Shown here in pieces: positions 61,061 to 64,000 of a stretch of DNA of 64,000 nucleotides. The stretch is from Eopsaltria australis (lineage: Eukaryota; Chordata; Aves; Passeriformes; Petroicidae), in assembly GCA_034509425.1 (NCBI GenBank), contig JAVTVJ010000076.1:4464001-4528000 (forward strand), written 5' to 3'. Made by a program: the position numbers and the translations under genes. The notes under the pieces were generated by a model. The model searched no databases, was not told the DNA's origin, and worked only from the letters and a program-made list of their open reading frames with translations. How positions within the stretch are numbered: the first letter of the stretch is position 1; each line of letters opens with the position of its first letter.

Positions 61061-63167
61061 AAGTTCCACTCTATAATTATCCCCAAACGTTCTGTCATTC
61101 CAACAAAGCTATTTATTGCTGATATGCATGTTATTTACATGAATTATTAAGGCATCAGATATTGTGAGAGACTGGATCGTTAATGGTTAATGGCTCAAAC
61201 AATCAGCAGGGTGCTTTGCTAACCATGCTCAAAGTAACCACCCAGGTGCAGAAGGGTGCACACCCACCACCAGAGGCTACAGCTGGGTGCTGAAAAAGAT
61301 AAGGGAAGAGGCTGATAAGAGGCAAATCCTGAGAAGTGAGGTAGTTCTTTTTATCATGCTGAAGTCCTTACACAAGTGGCTCAGCAGCGATAACTCCCCT
61401 CCAGAGATGTACCAGCACATTCAGTCTGAAGGTGTTCATGTCTTCTGTGGGCCATAATTGACTCAATTACATGTAAGAGGCAGCTGTGGTGTCTTAGGAG
61501 GTGTCAAAGACACTTGAATTGTCTCATGATTCACAGTGTAACATCATCCATTGTAAAACTCCCTAGGGGAGGTACCTGGGTATTCCCACTGAGCCTGACC
61601 ATAATATAAACCCACCTGAATACGTATTATGTGGGTTTCCCCCACCCCGATGGACTGTGACCATCACTTCAACCAATGTAGTCTGGTCATGGGTGGTGGC
61701 TATGTACTTTTCCATTCTTATGCTTTCTTTCTTTTCCCTTGTATGTTTTCTTAAGGGTTCTTTTTGTGCTTTTATATTGTTGAATTTCTAACCAAAATGG
61801 CTACATTTTAAAATTTGCCAAGAGCATGCTCTACCTTAATGTTCTAAAGTTTGTAGGTAAAAGTTTGTTATTGGACTTGCTGAGAATTTTGTTGTTCCTC
61901 CCACTCCTTGACCCTCCTCTGCTGACACACTCCAGAAGCCACCTGGTCCAGTGACCCATCTGACCTTCAATGAGCAGCCACAGCCCAGGGTGAAGCCTGA
62001 GCCAGCAGCTGCCCCTGGCTCTGCCTGATGACCTGGGCTGAGCTGCTCTCCTGACTGAGCGACGGGGACTGTGGTGTGCTCAGAGGAGTCTGCTAGGCTC
62101 TGACTGTAGGGAATTGAGTGCCACATCAGGACGTGTGTGCAGGCTCCAGGAGCACAGAAGGGACATCTGAGCACCATGATCCCCTTTATCGACTTCTCTT
62201 TATACTTAAGCCATGTTAGTAATGTGCTTAACTGGAAGCCACAGGACTTCTCCTTCCCTCCTCCCCAATATCAACAAATAGCTCATGGCATTGAAGTTAA
62301 ACAAAAGCTTTGCCTTTGCTTTCCCTTTGCTGCAGTAAATCATGCTGTCACGTTGCCATAGGAACAGCAGCTATCACAAATATCAGTGCATCGTGGCATC
62401 AGGGCAGCTCCCACAGCCAGGTCTTCATCCTGGGGCCAGTCCTCTTAGCCCTCATCCACCCCTGTGTTTCCAACTCTTCCACAACATGCTGAACTTTTTT
62501 TATGAAAAAAATAGAAATTTAAGTTTTATTCTTGGGAATGGGGAGTTTCATCAAAAAGGATTAATTGTAAAATGCCCACACTTTTGTCAGCTCTCAAATA
62601 CTCAGGCAGAGTTGGACAACAGACTGTGGAGAGTTGAGACTTTGGTGATATAAATTGTTCAATTTAGTCACATTTGAAAGACAGTAAAGAGAAAACTAAT
62701 TAATTGCAAGTTGGTTTGAAATAATCTGTAAACAGCTTTGGCTGAGAGGACAGAGAGGTTTTTTTTCCTCAAATATTTATGAACCTAGAGATACAGATGG
62801 GTAGTGGGTGAGATTTTTAAGAGACATGCTATACTAATTTATATTCATCAGGGATTTTTGCATTTTCTATAGCAGAACTGGAAAGCATTAGAACATTTCC
62901 CTCCAATCCTCCAGCTCCCCTGTGGACAAATACTTATTTCTTTCACTGAAAACCTATTATAACCTCAGTATTGCCCAAATAAAGGACACTGAGCTGTGTT
63001 TTAGCTAAAATGAGCAGGTTGCTCTGCTCTAGAGTAATGAAGATTATCTGTTGGGATAGGCTTGAAATCTCACCAATTTTCACTTACAAGAAAGGTTTGC
63101 AGTCACATCAGTATGTGTTTCATGCACTGAGTAGAAAAGACAACTTTAACTTTTTATTTTTTTCCAG
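61061..63167. other. non-coding, 31-bp palindrome inside
   Basis: No gene is recognised. A 31-bp interrupted inverted repeat lies at 61608-61638. The 61.2-61.9 kb part has a texture faintly like a retroviral LTR, but no terminal dinucleotides, target duplication or internal genes could be demonstrated, so no element is called. Confidence 0.5.
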
Positions 63168-63296
63168 GGAACAGTAACACGAGTTTTCAAAGACACTGGC
63201 TTTTTTATTATTAAAATGCCTGTCTTTTATTTCATTTATTCTGCTTTTGCTAGCCACATGGTTAAAGTTAGGAAAACAAACAGCAGATACTTTCCA
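63168..63296 (+). other. candidate 129-bp phase-0 exon
   Basis: Seen: a very strong acceptor (TTTTTATTTTTTTCCAG) before 63168. The frame is open for 129 bases (43 codons, phase 0 at both ends) to TTTCCA|GTGAGG at 63297; without that donor it stays open to TAG at 63419-63421. The peptide begins GTVTRVFKDTGFFIIKMPVF. The composition is aromatic-rich, as AT-rich chance frames tend to be. Not recognised. Confidence 0.25.
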
Positions 63297-64000
63297 GTGA
63301 GGAATGTTTACATTAGGTCTAGCTTATCTGTGCAAAGAATAATCTATGAACTCTCCCTGGCCTTTTGGATAAGCAAACATAAACCTCATTTCCCTTTATT
63401 GTCCACTCCACGTAATGACTAGCCTTTCCAGAGGGCTTCACAGAGGTTATTCAGCCCAGGATGGCTCCTGGGGATTTCCTTTAATGACTGGAGTGTTCAC
63501 TGTGTGCGTTATTGAGCAGTGATATTGCAGTTGTGATGGTCTAAGGGTAAAGCACACAAGTTTGTCGGGAGAGGTATCGGCTTGTACCAAGACTAATCAA
63601 TATAGCTGGAAAAAGAAAAGTCTTCAAGCATGAGTCTCTCCTTATATCTCTGGAGGTAAACTGATATGCTCCACAGGTTCATGCATCCAACCACACAATC
63701 CCATCTCTTTTTGTGAGCATTCATATAAATCCTCTGTGAGCTAAACCAGCTCAGGAGACTGGTAGAGAAGTAATTGAACAAAGAACAGTGGATTTTTTGG
63801 GGTGGGTCAACAACCTGATTGGGCTCCTGGCAGGGTGGTCCTCAGTGCCATAGGTACAGAAGCAAGGGAGAATGTGAAAAAAAGAGACAGGATGCCCTTT
63901 TTGGTGACAGTAATATATATAATTGTTGCAGTTGTCTCATTTCATAGTGGTGAGGTTCTGGTTTGGACATGTCAAAGGGCTTCTTTAACTCTGCTCACAT
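63297..64000. other. non-coding, nothing recognised
   Basis: AT-rich sequence to the window edge with no recognisable gene, repeat or RNA. The open frame from 63168 extends into it as far as 63421. Confidence 0.6.

Noticed and set aside
61200..61900. Possible solo LTR of an endogenous retrovirus
   Set aside because: The texture (TATA-like ataatataaa, later T-rich part) is suggestive, but no TG...CA ends, target-site duplication, primer-binding site or internal gene could be found; a repeat-library search would be needed.
1..64000. CRISPR arrays, operons, bacterial or phage genes
   Set aside because: No regularly spaced repeats, ribosome-binding sites or dense same-strand coding; all positive evidence points to a bird nuclear genome.

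Overview
The window looks like non-coding DNA from a bird nuclear genome. The clearest evidence is a set of truncated CR1 LINE copies. Several keep the diagnostic avian 3' end, which reads as tandem ATTCTATG-type 8-mers on the sense strand and as 'atcatagaat/cacagaatgg' on the other. CpG is depleted almost everywhere, identifiable repeats are sparse, and there is no bacterial-style gene packing. Which bird, and which chromosome, cannot be told from the sequence.

I recognise no protein-coding gene. The long open frames (up to 187 codons) have no recognisable domain, no splice context and no conserved-looking composition, and are best read as chance. The window is therefore a gene desert, the inside of a very large intron, or a stretch of lncRNA loci. 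The most believable transcript signals are intron/exon-like units with good splice sites. On the + strand these are a 46-bp unit at 568-613, a frame-compatible unit from 2015, an acceptor plus poly(A)-signal cluster at 2372-2535, and units at 18813-18866, 35100-35207, 43850-44078, 60681-60855 and 63168-63296. On the - strand they are at 31603-31725, 52526-52734 and 54733-54892. Pseudo-exons are common in vertebrate introns, so all are offered at low confidence.

Layout. 1-2.6 kb: possible exon cluster with poly(A) signals. 2.6-20 kb: plain intergenic/intronic DNA with CR1 fragments at 9.0, 11.6 and 18.4 kb. 20.2-20.75 kb: a probable very old CR1/L3-like LINE remnant. 22.5 kb: CR1 tail. 25.2-25.5 kb: a short CpG-retaining block, the best candidate conserved regulatory element. 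29.5 kb: CR1. 30-47 kb: plain sequence with scattered palindromes and candidate exons. 47.1 kb: CR1-Y-type tail. 52.5-55.3 kb: candidate exons on both strands plus a TATA-box/leader-like motif. 60.5-61.1 kb: a second block that looks conserved, with good splice signals. 61.6 kb: a 31-bp interrupted palindrome. No rRNA, tRNA, CRISPR, intact transposon or intact provirus was found.

No new biological system can be claimed. The parts most worth checking are the CpG-retaining block at 25.2 kb, the spliced-unit series at 0.57-2.5 kb, and the 60.5-61.1 kb block.
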